The notes under the pieces are model-generated. The model was not told the origin of the DNA. It did no database searches and saw nothing but the letters and a program-made list of their open reading frames with translations. Positions 8,647 through 17,340 of a DNA stretch of 64,000 bases are shown here, piece after piece. Every line of letters begins with the position of its first letter. Positions within the stretch are counted from its first letter, which is position 1. Origin of the DNA: PCC-7336 sp039817825 (GTDB taxonomy: Bacteria; Cyanobacteriota; Cyanobacteriia; Thermostichales; PCC-7336); NCBI GenBank assembly GCA_039817825.1, contig JBCBVA010000001.1, positions 1 through 64,000 of the forward strand. The letters run 5' to 3'. The translations under genes were made by a program, and so were the position numbers.

Positions 8647-9720
8647 CTAATCGACACCTCTACCCTTCTGGGGAAACAGACCGCCCGGCTTGAATTGCAG
8701 TACCAAAATCACAATGGCAAATGTCAGGGCCTTGCCCAAACTGCCATTCAGTAGCGACTCATTGAAGGTATTCAAAAATCCTAGAATCGTGGCTCCCGCC
8801 AAGGTACCGATGAGTTTGCCGACACCTCCAATCACCACGACCATAAACGAATCCACAATCAAGTTTTGACCGGTAGACGGCCCCACAGACCCAATCAGTG
8901 TTAGGAGGGCGCCGCATACACCGGCCAATCCCGAACCAATACCAAACGTCATTGCATCCACTTGAACAGTGGGAATCCCCATACAGGAGGCCATTGCTCG
9001 ATTTTGAGTAACGGCTCGAATCCTTAGCCCAAATTTCGAACGGCTCAGGAATGTGAACAGACCGAATAAAACCAATACCGCAACTACGAGTACGAATATG
9101 CGGGTAAAGGGTAAGACAACGAATGTGCCGGGGATTCTAAACTGGCTGCCTAGAAAGTGAGGCTTATTAACATCAACGTTTTGAGCCCCAAACAAAATTC
9201 GAACCGTCTGTTTGAGGATTAAGCTCACCCCCCATGTCGCCATCAACGTATCCAATGCACGACCGTACAAACGGCTGACAACAAGTCGTTCAAGAATAAT
9301 TCCCAGCAAACCTGCGAATATGAACGCCCCAAAGATGGTGATCAAAAATGAAAGGTCATACAGCACCGGATGGGCTTCAAAAAATACTCGGCTGTAATCG
9401 GTAATTCCTGCTGGCTCGCGGCCACAGCCGCCTGCACACACAATTCGCCCAAAGACAAATCTCTGCAGCACGTAAGTTGTGTAACAGCCCAACATGATGA
9501 ACTCACCGTGGGCCATATTGATGACCCCCATCAAGCCAAATGTGATGGCTAGCCCCAAGCCAATCAATAGAAAAATAGAGCTGGTGCTAATGGCATTAAA
9601 GATTTGGGTTAGTAGAAAAAATCCGTTTCGTGCCCAGAGAACCTGAATTCCGTTATCAACAATAAATAGTTCTGCTTTCGCAAAAAGTGTTGGGGAATGG
9701 GACAGCACTAGATCGAGCAT
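8647..9720 (-). CDS. urtB: Urea ABC transporter permease UrtB
   Basis: This LivH-type permease of 357 residues has the conserved GLAITFGLMGVINMAHGEFIMLGCY block at about residues 56-80, the DTLMATWGVSLILKQTVRILFGAQNVD block and a C-terminal VIGGVGKLIGTLAGA loop. It partners UrtC in the inner membrane. The gene is separated from urtA by 350 bases containing a strong hairpin. This probably lets the binding protein gene be expressed more than the membrane genes. Confidence 0.92.
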   Translation of the reverse strand: MLDLVLSHSPTLFAKAELFIVDNGIQVLWARNGFFLLTQIFNAISTSSIFLLIGLGLAITFGLMGVINMAHGEFIMLGCYTTYVLQRFVFGRIVCAGGCGREPAGITDYSRVFFEAHPVLYDLSFLITIFGAFIFAGLLGIILERLVVSRLYGRALDTLMATWGVSLILKQTVRILFGAQNVDVNKPHFLGSQFRIPGTFVVLPFTRIFVLVVAVLVLFGLFTFLSRSKFGLRIRAVTQNRAMASCMGIPTVQVDAMTFGIGSGLAGVCGALLTLIGSVGPSTGQNLIVDSFMVVVIGGVGKLIGTLAGATILGFLNTFNESLLNGSLGKALTFAIVILVLQFKPGGLFPQKGRGVD

Positions 9721-10025
9721 GTCGCAAGCCTTCCTGTCTCAATGAGTTGTTTAGAGCCATAGCCCAATTGTGTCTGACACCCTATTACCTTCAAGAGTTA
9801 CAAACTGTTGTCAGGGCTACTGCTGTGTCTGTCTTTGCTCTCGCCGTCTAACTTTTTTCAATCCTTATTACGTTGCAGACAGTATGAATTGCTAGGACTT
9901 GCACCTGTTCACGCCACTTAACGTCTTACAAAGGACTATCAATCATCAGCGATCGAAGCAGAACCGCCTTTAGGAGATGTACGGACTGCCAATATAAGGT
10001 CGCATGCGTCTTCACTTCATAACCG

Positions 10026-10060
10026 AAAACGCTTGCGCCTCTTGAAAGCGCAAGCGTTTT
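10026..10060 (-). terminator. Hairpin between urtA and urtB (attenuator or partial terminator)
   Basis: A perfect 13-bp inverted repeat, AAAACGCTTGCGC and GCGCAAGCGTTTT, is separated by a 9-base loop. It lies 11 bases past the urtA stop on the minus strand and ends in a T run when read in that direction. A stable hairpin after a binding-protein gene usually stabilises its mRNA and cuts read-through into the permease genes. The remaining bases 9721-10025 hold nothing else I can identify. Confidence 0.8.
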
Positions 10061-10070
10061 CTGATGGAGG

Positions 10071-11351
10071 TTAGGCCTCAACAGTACCCACGTCCGGATT
10101 TTCCACCCAGTCGCAGTACTTCGAACCTGCAATCAGGGGATCCCAAGTCGCCGGTTCTACGTAGCCCAGATCTTCTAGGATCTCGAACTGGCCGTCAGCA
10201 AGGTGCTGCCCCACCAGAACGGGCTTAGTTGTGTGGTGGTTGGGCATCATGGTATGGGTACCACCAGGAGCCTCAAAGGAAACCCCAATCACCGCTTTGA
10301 GGACTTCCTCAATGTCGAAGGTACCAGCCTTTTCACAGGCCAGCTTCCACATGTTGACGCCGACGTAACCCTTCTCGATGGGGTCTCCGGTTACGCGGTC
10401 TTGGCCGTAGGCAGCCTTGAAGGCTTCAACAAAGGCAGCGTTTTCAGGGCGATCTTGGCTCTGGAAGTAGTTCCAGACCGCATACTGACCGACAACGTTC
10501 TCAGCACCGATACCACGGACGTCGTCCTCGGACAAACTGGAGGACATCACCGGGCAAATCTCGGAATTGAGGCCTTGAGCGGTGTACTGCTTGAAGAAAC
10601 CAACATTACTGTCGCCGTTAATGGTGTTCAGAACCCCGTTGGCACCAGAGGCAACAATCTTGGTCACTGCGGTTGCATAGTCTTGGTGACCGAGGGGCAG
10701 GTAGTTTTCACCCACCAGCTCGATATCAAGACCTTCAGCTTGCATCGCTTCAATTTGAGCTTTAGCAATCTGGTTCGCCGTTCGGGGATACACGTAGTCA
10801 GACGCTTCGAGATAGACCTTGTTGACTCCCAGCTGTTCAACCATGTAACGCAAAGCTGGCTTGGTCTGCTGGTTGGGAACCGCGGGAGTGTAAAGGATAT
10901 TCTTGGAACACTCGTTGCCTTCATACTGAACCGGGTACCACAGCAGGTGGTTCAGGCGCTCGAATACGGGCAGAACGGCTTTGCGGCTAGCAGACGTCCA
11001 GCAACCGAAGACAGTCGCCACTTCGTCGACTTCGATCAGCTTTTGAGCTTTCTCAGCGAAAGTAGGCCAGTCAGAAGCACCATCTTCAATGACATATTCG
11101 ATCTGCTTGCCTAGAACCCCACCAGCGGCGTTGATCTCTTCGGCAGCCATCACGACAACGTCCTTAATGGACACTTCGCTGATGGCCATCGTGCCGCTCA
11201 GGGAGTGCAGGATGCCGATCTTAACGGTTTCCCCTTGAGCGTATGCGGGAACAGCCTTGCGGATAATGATTTGAGGGCCAATTGCACCAGCCGCAGCTCC
11301 TGCGGTGACAGCAGCACCAGCTTTCAAAAATTGACGGCGATTAAACTTCAT
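10071..11351 (-). CDS. urtA: Urea ABC transporter substrate-binding protein UrtA
   Basis: This periplasmic binding protein captures urea. The preferred ATG at 11351 gives 426 residues beginning MKFNRRQFLKAGAAVTAG, a twin-arginine (Tat) signal with a hydrophobic h-region and a probable cleavage after PAYA. The mature protein opens ETVKIGILHSLSGTMAISE, diagnostic of the UrtA/AmiC branch. A longer frame runs to 11453, but its 34 extra residues precede the Tat signal and look non-coding. GGAGA sits about 10 bases before the chosen start. An NtcA box lies about 380 bases upstream. Confidence 0.95.
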   Translation of the reverse strand: MKFNRRQFLKAGAAVTAGAAAGAIGPQIIIRKAVPAYAQGETVKIGILHSLSGTMAISEVSIKDVVVMAAEEINAAGGVLGKQIEYVIEDGASDWPTFAEKAQKLIEVDEVATVFGCWTSASRKAVLPVFERLNHLLWYPVQYEGNECSKNILYTPAVPNQQTKPALRYMVEQLGVNKVYLEASDYVYPRTANQIAKAQIEAMQAEGLDIELVGENYLPLGHQDYATAVTKIVASGANGVLNTINGDSNVGFFKQYTAQGLNSEICPVMSSSLSEDDVRGIGAENVVGQYAVWNYFQSQDRPENAAFVEAFKAAYGQDRVTGDPIEKGYVGVNMWKLACEKAGTFDIEEVLKAVIGVSFEAPGGTHTMMPNHHTTKPVLVGQHLADGQFEILEDLGYVEPATWDPLIAGSKYCDWVENPDVGTVEA

Positions 11352-11702
11352 GGGGACGTTTTCTCTCCATAGCGATCTAGAGGTAGAAGCATTGACTGCT
11401 CGGGTAGAGCGGATGTTCCTGACTGATGACCGATCGAAACATGCAAACCGCACAGAAACAGTGTGTTTGAGGAGAAACGCTCATCTCGTCAGACTGTTGA
11501 CTGTCCTGCAAACTCAGCCTGAAAGAGTTCAACTCCCGCCATCAACGTTGTCGAAGACAGTTTGGCTGACACTATTTCGGGGTCGAGCGTTATTTCGAGA
11601 TTGAGCATTGCGCTTGTGCTTCAGTAAAAGCACATTGGCACATCGGTAGGCAGAAGGCATTCAGACGCAATATTGAGCATCATTTGTCAGCCATGCACCC
11701 AG

Positions 11703-11744
11703 AAACTAAAAGGAAAACAGCCAAGCAATTGTAGTGCAGCATAC
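11703..11744 (-). promoter_or_regulatory. NtcA-activated promoter of urtA
   Basis: Bases 11731-11744 are GTAGTGCAGCATAC, a perfect GTA-N8-TAC NtcA box. Read on the minus strand it is followed after exactly 22 bases by TAGTTT (11708-11703), which fits the TAN3T -10 element. This is the canonical class II NtcA promoter, where NtcA replaces the -35 box when nitrogen is short. Transcription would start near 11696, leaving a leader of about 345 bases before urtA. Confidence 0.8.
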
Positions 11745-12257
11745 AAAAAAATGACGCAAGCGCAATTGCAGCCCGCCTTGCAAGTGTTTTTTATATTTTT
11801 TTTACCTGTGGATTTCTCTACTAGCTGTATTTTGACGTTCCCTTAAGTGCCAGTTTATACAAGCCCTCAAGATGTTGTGCGGCAGTATTTGCTGGGTACG
11901 GTCAATCGGCTGACTGTAGCAAATTTAGGTACGAACAGCGCAAAGAAGTTCTCTATGATTACCCACTAAAGATTAGTTTTTTGGCAGCAATTGTAACGTT
12001 TAGCGATCGCGCTAACAAAAGTCTCGATATCGCTCGTAGGACTAGCGACCAGCTCTGGCCCTGGGAGTAGGAATATCATCATTTATAGGTTGAAAACTAT
12101 CTTTTATTGGTTTGAGAGAGCACAATCACACAAAAACCGAGCGATACTTTCTGGAAGTTTTGCATTACTTGACGTGGAGCATAGGGGTAGGTCTATTCTT
12201 GGAGAAACCAAGCTTTTCTAGTACTTTTATTTCATCCGGAAATTTTCGGAAGAAACA

Positions 12258-12299
12258 GTAGTTTTCGATACAGTGTAAGCCGAGCTTGGATTTCATACT
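12258..12299 (+). promoter_or_regulatory. Probable NtcA-activated promoter of fmdA
   Basis: Bases 12258-12271 are GTAGTTTTCGATAC, again a perfect GTA-N8-TAC box. After 22 bases on the plus strand comes CATACT (12294-12299), one change from TAN3T. The spacing equals that of the urtA promoter. The start point would be near 12306, about 175 bases before fmdA. The two boxes face opposite ways in one intergenic region, implying joint nitrogen control. Confidence 0.68.
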
Positions 12300-12482
12300 T
12301 CAATGCCAAGAGATCGTAGAGCCAGTAGTTCTGCGATCTACGGTTGTCAAAAGATACGGGTTTCATACGTGTTTATCGTGACGTGCCGAGATAAATACGA
12401 TTGCGATGGAATATTCATTCAACACGGCTTGATGTCGCTTTTTTGACTGCTGAATTCGTGCTGAACTCATGTGGAGTAGATT

Positions 12483-13679
12483 GTGCCTGAAACGCTCTTC
12501 AAAGTTGACTTAACCAAGCCGATGTCCGAGCAGGAGCTGCCCGGTCACAACCGCTGGCATCCCGATATTCCAGCAGTCGTTTCGGTCAATCCGGGGGATG
12601 TCTTTCGAATTGAATGCAAAGACTGGACCGATGGCCAAATTGGCGATAACGATAGCCCCGACGACATTCGCGATGTAGACCTCACGGTTGTCCACGTGCT
12701 CAGCGGTCCCATTCACGTCAATGGAGCTGAACCCGGCGATATTCTAGTGGTTGACCTACTCGATATCGGTGCGTTGCAAGGGGATGAGTGGGGATTTACC
12801 GGTATTTTCTCTCGCGATAATGGCGGTGGATTTTTAACCGATCACTATCCAGAGGCCGCCAAGGCAATTTGGGACTTTCAAGGAATTTACACCACCTCTC
12901 GACATATTCCTGGAGTGAGATTCGCTGGAATCACTCACCCTGGATTGATCGGCTGCGCCCCATCGCACGAATTGCTCGCAACCTGGAACAAGCGCGAGAA
13001 AGCCTTGGTGGATGCCGGCAATGCTGCGGCACTGCCCTGGAAGCCCCAAATTCCGCCGCTAGCAGCATTGCCTAACCCTCAGAATGCCGTGCTGGGCAAG
13101 GTTCCCAGCGCCGATTTCGATCGCATTGCAGCAGAAGCCGCTCGCACCGTCCCCCCACGAGAGCACGGTGGCAACTGCGACATCAAAAACCTGTCGCGTG
13201 GCTCGCGAATTTATTTCCCCGTCTATGTCGATGGCGCGAAGCTGTCAATGGGTGACATCCACTTTTCGCAGGGGGATGGGGAGATCTCTTTCTGCGGAGC
13301 GATTGAGATGTCTGGGTTCATCGATCTGCATGTGGACATCATTAAGGGGGGGATGGACAAGTACAGCATGGTCAATCCCATCTTCAAGCCCGGCCCGGTA
13401 GAGCCCCGCTATTCCGAGTATCTGGTGTTTGAAGGCATTTCTGTGGATGAGTTCACGGGGCAACAGTATTACCTGGATGCTCACGTGTCATACCGGCGGG
13501 CCTGCCTCAATGCAGTGGAGTACCTGAAGAAGTTTGGCTTTACGGGAGAGCAGGCGTATCTGCTGCTCAGTTGTGCGCCGGTTGAAGGTCGGGTGAGCGG
13601 GATTGTGGATATTCCCAACGCCTGCTGCACGATGGCCTTGCCTACCGAGATCTTCGATAAAGATATCTTGCCGGTTTAG
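12483..13679 (+). CDS. fmdA: Formamidase / acetamidase (FmdA family)
   Basis: This 398-residue enzyme hydrolyses formamide to formate and ammonia. The family pattern is clear: N-terminal ETLFKVDLTKPMSEQELPGHNRWHPDIPA, the SGPIHVNGAEPGDILVVDLLDI block, GFTGIF, FAGITHPGLIGCAPS, ENGGNCD-like HGGNCDIKNL, and FPVYVDGAKLSMGDIHFSQGDGE. These are the conserved metal-site and catalytic blocks of FmdA/AmdA amidases. The start is GTG at 12483. It leads a two-gene unit with fmdB and diverges from the urea transporter, so it supplies ammonium from small amides under the same signal. Short-chain amides other than formamide may also be used. Confidence 0.92.
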   Translation: MPETLFKVDLTKPMSEQELPGHNRWHPDIPAVVSVNPGDVFRIECKDWTDGQIGDNDSPDDIRDVDLTVVHVLSGPIHVNGAEPGDILVVDLLDIGALQGDEWGFTGIFSRDNGGGFLTDHYPEAAKAIWDFQGIYTTSRHIPGVRFAGITHPGLIGCAPSHELLATWNKREKALVDAGNAAALPWKPQIPPLAALPNPQNAVLGKVPSADFDRIAAEAARTVPPREHGGNCDIKNLSRGSRIYFPVYVDGAKLSMGDIHFSQGDGEISFCGAIEMSGFIDLHVDIIKGGMDKYSMVNPIFKPGPVEPRYSEYLVFEGISVDEFTGQQYYLDAHVSYRRACLNAVEYLKKFGFTGEQAYLLLSCAPVEGRVSGIVDIPNACCTMALPTEIFDKDILPV

Positions 13680-13778
13680 GGGAGTTCTTCATTCCGTTAT
13701 CCCTCCTTTCTCAAACGCTGAGGGGAAGGGGGGATGTAGACTTAATCGCGAATAAATTTTGAGTGTTGGAGGTCTCTG

Positions 13779-14048
13779 ATGCCGCTGTACGACTATAGTT
13801 GCTCAGCTTGTGGGCAGTTTGATGCGTTTCGATCGCTCGCCGATCGCGACAAACCAATGGACTGTCAATCTTGCTCCGGGCCAGCGATTCGGATATTTTC
13901 TCCACCGACATTGCTCTCAACCGGGTTGTCAGGAATTCGCAAGCCGTCAGATGAACCACGTGTGGTGAAGCGATCGAGCGATCGCGAACCTGCCAAGCCG
14001 AAAAATACTGTCAAAGCCGGCGGTCGCCCCTGGATGTTCAGTCATTAA
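13779..14048 (+). CDS. fmdB: FmdB-type zinc-ribbon protein
   Basis: The 89-residue protein begins MPLYDYSCSACG and continues to CQSC, giving two CxxC pairs (C8, C11, C30, C33) that form a zinc ribbon. This is the FmdB family, first noted as a regulator beside formamidase. The rest is a basic, low-structure tail. It lies 99 bases after fmdA on the same strand, which supports the assignment. Its last 11 bases overlap the end of the convergent DUF2079 gene. Confidence 0.87.
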   Translation: MPLYDYSCSACGQFDAFRSLADRDKPMDCQSCSGPAIRIFSPPTLLSTGLSGIRKPSDEPRVVKRSSDREPAKPKNTVKAGGRPWMFSH

Positions 14049-15471
14049 GAACGGGTTGAGGGCGCTGAAACAGGAAAACGTCATTCTGAGCGTAAAGCTG
14101 CTCGAAGTCTGGCGTGCTCTGCAACCGTCGTCGTAGCCGATTGGCATAGGCCGAACTACTGGCCCACCCTGGATGGCGAGTATTGAGTAGCACAACGTCA
14201 AAGTCGTCTACAGTTTGGGGAGGGTTACCCTCTTCGGTGAAGCGGATGGTCGTGCGGTGGGTGAGATGGGGGGCTAGAGCTGAGGTAGTCAACACGCTAG
14301 CTTGTGGCTCAACTAGGGCGATCGCCTCGCGGGCTTCGGTCCAGTTATCTAGCTGCCGTAGATAGAGCGAGCCAAAGTAGCCGTATTTAGCCAGTGCCAG
14401 AAAGGTGATCGCCCCCAAAATACTCATAGCCCGTACCCCCAATCGCTGGCGGCGTCCCACCTGCAAACCATCCATGACGGCCATCAGCAAAAACGGCAGG
14501 ATGGGCAGCGAATATTGCTGCACTAAATTGCGCTGAGCAGGAACAGTGGACAAAATATTGAGCAGCACAATGGGCACTGTTGGCAACAGAGGAGCCAGCT
14601 TGCGCAGCGATAGCCCCCAAATCACGGGTAGCAGCAACAAAGCGAGATATTCCAAACTGGCCAGCGAGAATACTCGACCGGTGATGAGTCCTGGTTGAGT
14701 CATCAAGTTTTGCAGAATATCAGGAATTGAATCTCCCAAATAGCTGTAGCGCCCAATGGCGGCATGCCGATCTCCATCTTTGAACGCTGGCACAATCACC
14801 TGGGTTGCCAACACAAACCAGACCGAGCCAGAGAGAAAGGCGATCGCGCCGCATCGACGCTTGCCTTCGAAGACAAATAGCCAGATCCCCATGACTGCGA
14901 TCGGTAGTGTGAGGACAGCCTTGCAGCCCAAGACAAAGAGCGTGGCCAATGTGAACAACCCAGGCCGATCGCGTTTTGCGGCCAGAATGCCAGCAAACAT
15001 GGCCGGTACTGCCATCACTTCAACGTGGAAGTCAAACAGGTTGACGTTAAAGATGACGGGGTACAGCAGATACGTGATCGCGATCCCGAGGGACTGAGAC
15101 CGGGATAATCCTGACATTCGGGCCAGGTGCCACAAGGGCCAGACGGCAATGGACAGGCTAAAGGCTTGAATGGCAAACAACCAGTACACGCTGGGGTACA
15201 GCCAATACAACAGTCCGACTGGAAAAAAGCTCCAGGCCGCGTGATCGGCCATGTGGTGGGTGTCATTGATGGTCGAGAACGGCACTTCCCCACGACCGAT
15301 CAGGTAGGCCACCTGATCGAAGATGCCGAGGTCAAATCCATTGGATTGAAATAGCAAGTGCCGCGCGCTGCTACAGGCGAACAGAATGATAGTGCTTGCA
15401 GAAATGATTCCCCACACGGTCTTTGGCATCCGTTCTGGCGGATGGGGCATGGGGGACGGCGTATCCGTCAT
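14038..15471 (-). CDS. DUF2079 multi-pass membrane protein
   Basis: This is a 477-residue integral membrane protein with about ten hydrophobic segments. The N-terminal block FDLGIFDQVAYLIGRGEVPFST, followed by DHAAWSFFPVGLLYWLYP and LFDFHVEVMAVPAMFAG, is the hallmark of DUF2079, a family related to lipid-linked sugar transferases of the GT-C fold. The conserved acidic residues in the first loop (FDLGIFDQ) resemble the GT-C active site, but the substrate is unknown. It starts at an ATG at 15471 and ends 11 bases inside the convergent fmdB. Confidence 0.85.
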   Translation of the reverse strand: MTDTPSPMPHPPERMPKTVWGIISASTIILFACSSARHLLFQSNGFDLGIFDQVAYLIGRGEVPFSTINDTHHMADHAAWSFFPVGLLYWLYPSVYWLFAIQAFSLSIAVWPLWHLARMSGLSRSQSLGIAITYLLYPVIFNVNLFDFHVEVMAVPAMFAGILAAKRDRPGLFTLATLFVLGCKAVLTLPIAVMGIWLFVFEGKRRCGAIAFLSGSVWFVLATQVIVPAFKDGDRHAAIGRYSYLGDSIPDILQNLMTQPGLITGRVFSLASLEYLALLLLPVIWGLSLRKLAPLLPTVPIVLLNILSTVPAQRNLVQQYSLPILPFLLMAVMDGLQVGRRQRLGVRAMSILGAITFLALAKYGYFGSLYLRQLDNWTEAREAIALVEPQASVLTTSALAPHLTHRTTIRFTEEGNPPQTVDDFDVVLLNTRHPGWASSSAYANRLRRRLQSTPDFEQLYAQNDVFLFQRPQPVLND

Positions 15472-15559
15472 GAATGGTGACCTCCAGCGATTTCACCATC
15501 CTATAGCGGTGCCCGATTGACTCGGGAATCCTGAAGCGTCGTCCTCCTGCAAAAGCCCT

Positions 15560-16951
15560 CTATGCTCGGGCCACACCAACCGAACGGGCGGCTTGTTGAA
15601 CGGCAAAGGCAACAGCAGTGGCTACGCGCTCGTCGAACGCTGATGGAATTATGTGGGTGGCCGATCGCTCGGATTTGGGCACCAGGCTGGCCACCGCCTC
15701 GGCAGCCGCCAAAATCATCTCGGGAACGATTCCGGTAGCCCGACAGTCGATCGCCCCTCGAAATACACCGGGAAACGCCAGTACATTATTGATCTGGTTG
15801 GGATAGTCGCTGCGTCCCGTGGCCATCACCGCCACGATGTCGCGCACCAGCTCCGGCTGGATCTCGGGGACTGGGTTAGCTAAGGCAAATACAATCCGGT
15901 CGTCTGCCATGCTCTTGACCATCTCTACCGAGAGGGCTCCAGCAGAGCTAACGCCAATGAACACATCGGCCCCTTTGATGACATCTTCAAGTGAACCCGT
16001 AACATCAGCAGCGATCGCTTGTTTTTGAGGGGTGAGATCGTCGCGATGCAGACCAATGGCCCCTTGGCGATCGCAGGCCACAATTTGGGTCGCTCCCGCC
16101 TGCTTTAGAAGTTGGATGATAGCGACCCCAGCAGCCCCCGCACCGTTGAGTACGATACTCACGTCACTGAGGGATTTTTCGACGACTTTGAGGGCGTTAA
16201 TCAGTGCCGCCAGCACCACGATCGCTGTACCATGCTGATCGTCATGAAAGATGGGCATTTGCAGGCGCTCTTTCAGACGCTGCTCGATTTCAAAACACCT
16301 TGGAGCTGCAATATCCTCTAGATTAAAGCCGCCAAATGCCGGAGCCAGTCGCACAACCGTTTCTACAACTTCATCAGTGTTCTGCGTGTCCAGGCAAATG
16401 GGGAAGGCATCCAGATGAGCGAATTTTTTGAATAGCATGGCCTTCCCTTCCATCACCGGCAGGGACGCCTCCGGGCCAATATTTCCCAACCCCAGAACGG
16501 CACTGCCGTCCGTAACGATGCCGATGGTGTTGCCCTTGATGGTGAGGTCGTAGACTGAATCGGGTTTTTCGGCGATCGCCGTGCACACCCGTCCCACGCC
16601 GGGAGTGTAGGCCATTGCCAAATCCGACGGAGAATGAATGTCGATTTTGCCTTCAATATGAATTTTGCCACCGCGATGCAGGGTAAAGGTGCGATCGGCC
16701 ACTTGCTCCACAATGGTCTCGGGCAGGTCTTTGACTGCTTCCACAATGGTTTGGGCATGGTCTTCGCTGGTAGCATCCACCACCACCTCTCGCACCGTGT
16801 AGCTGAGGGTGCGATCGAGCAATTCAATATGACCCAAATTGCCCCCCGCCTCGGCGATCGCCTGAGTGACCTTGGCCAGCCGACCGGCTTGGTTGGGTAG
16901 CCGGAGCTGCATGGTGATGCTGTAGCTGGAGGTGGGAGTAAGGTTGGTCAT
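15560..16951 (-). CDS. NAD(P)-dependent malic enzyme with N-terminal ACT domain
   Basis: This enzyme decarboxylates malate to pyruvate. Residues about 10-85 form an ACT domain (SYSITMQLRLPNQAGRLAKVTQAIAEAGG), a small-molecule sensor. The catalytic part follows with AYTPGVGRVCTAIAE, TDGSAVLGLGNIGPEASLPVMEGKAMLFKKFAHLDAFPICLDT, the metal-binding EDIAAPRCFEIE and HDDQHGTA, and the nucleotide-binding IVLNGAGAAGVAI. All blocks are intact. The length (463) fits the short bacterial type plus the ACT domain. It is probably a single-gene unit. NAD versus NADP use cannot be decided from the reading. Confidence 0.92.
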   Translation of the reverse strand: MTNLTPTSSYSITMQLRLPNQAGRLAKVTQAIAEAGGNLGHIELLDRTLSYTVREVVVDATSEDHAQTIVEAVKDLPETIVEQVADRTFTLHRGGKIHIEGKIDIHSPSDLAMAYTPGVGRVCTAIAEKPDSVYDLTIKGNTIGIVTDGSAVLGLGNIGPEASLPVMEGKAMLFKKFAHLDAFPICLDTQNTDEVVETVVRLAPAFGGFNLEDIAAPRCFEIEQRLKERLQMPIFHDDQHGTAIVVLAALINALKVVEKSLSDVSIVLNGAGAAGVAIIQLLKQAGATQIVACDRQGAIGLHRDDLTPQKQAIAADVTGSLEDVIKGADVFIGVSSAGALSVEMVKSMADDRIVFALANPVPEIQPELVRDIVAVMATGRSDYPNQINNVLAFPGVFRGAIDCRATGIVPEMILAAAEAVASLVPKSERSATHIIPSAFDERVATAVAFAVQQAARSVGVARA

Positions 16952-17340
16952 GTACGGATGTGGGAGAAGTTTTTTGGATCGGGGAAGTTTTGGATCTGGG
17001 AAGGTATTGGATCGAGCAAACTTTCGGATCTGACAGCGCTGTGAAGAGTCCTACAGCAGTCGGCGATCGCCAACGGTCAGTCGCGTGTCGTGGGCAAATT
17101 TGCCGTAGAGCCGACTGGTATGATACGCCATCCTCGCGCCGGTTGGTGACGAGCAATTCGTTATGTCGGCAGGCGATCGCCTTGAGAAATCCTGTTGAGC
17201 GGTTTTCCTACCCATATAAATGCTTCTTTAGGTGCACAGAAGGGCAACTAGGCCGTGACTTAGTCAATTCATGCAACGCAGCAGCCGACTGTTTACATAA
17301 ATGTGATACGACAACTAGATTGTTACCGGTTATTTCCTAG
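16952..17340. other. Gene-free divergent region
   Basis: This 390-base gap lies between the starts of the malic enzyme and the PIG-V-like gene and so must hold both promoters. The 126-codon plus-strand frame covering it has no family features and an odd Arg/Cys-rich composition, so I treat it as chance. A short direct repeat of a TTTGGATC/TTGGATC motif occurs at about 16972-17030. No NtcA box or hairpin terminator was found. Confidence 0.4.

Noticed and set aside
10203..11114. 303-codon plus-strand frame opposite urtA
   Set aside because: It is fully inside urtA, whose motifs are clear, and nothing in the frame resembles a protein family.
13680..13778. Possible terminator after fmdA
   Set aside because: A CCCTCCTT/AAGGGGGG pairing exists but is imperfect and lacks a T run, and fmdB follows on the same strand, so read-through is expected.
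16960..17340. 126-codon plus-strand frame between malic enzyme and the PIG-V-like gene
   Set aside because: Odd composition, no family features, and it occupies the divergent promoter region.
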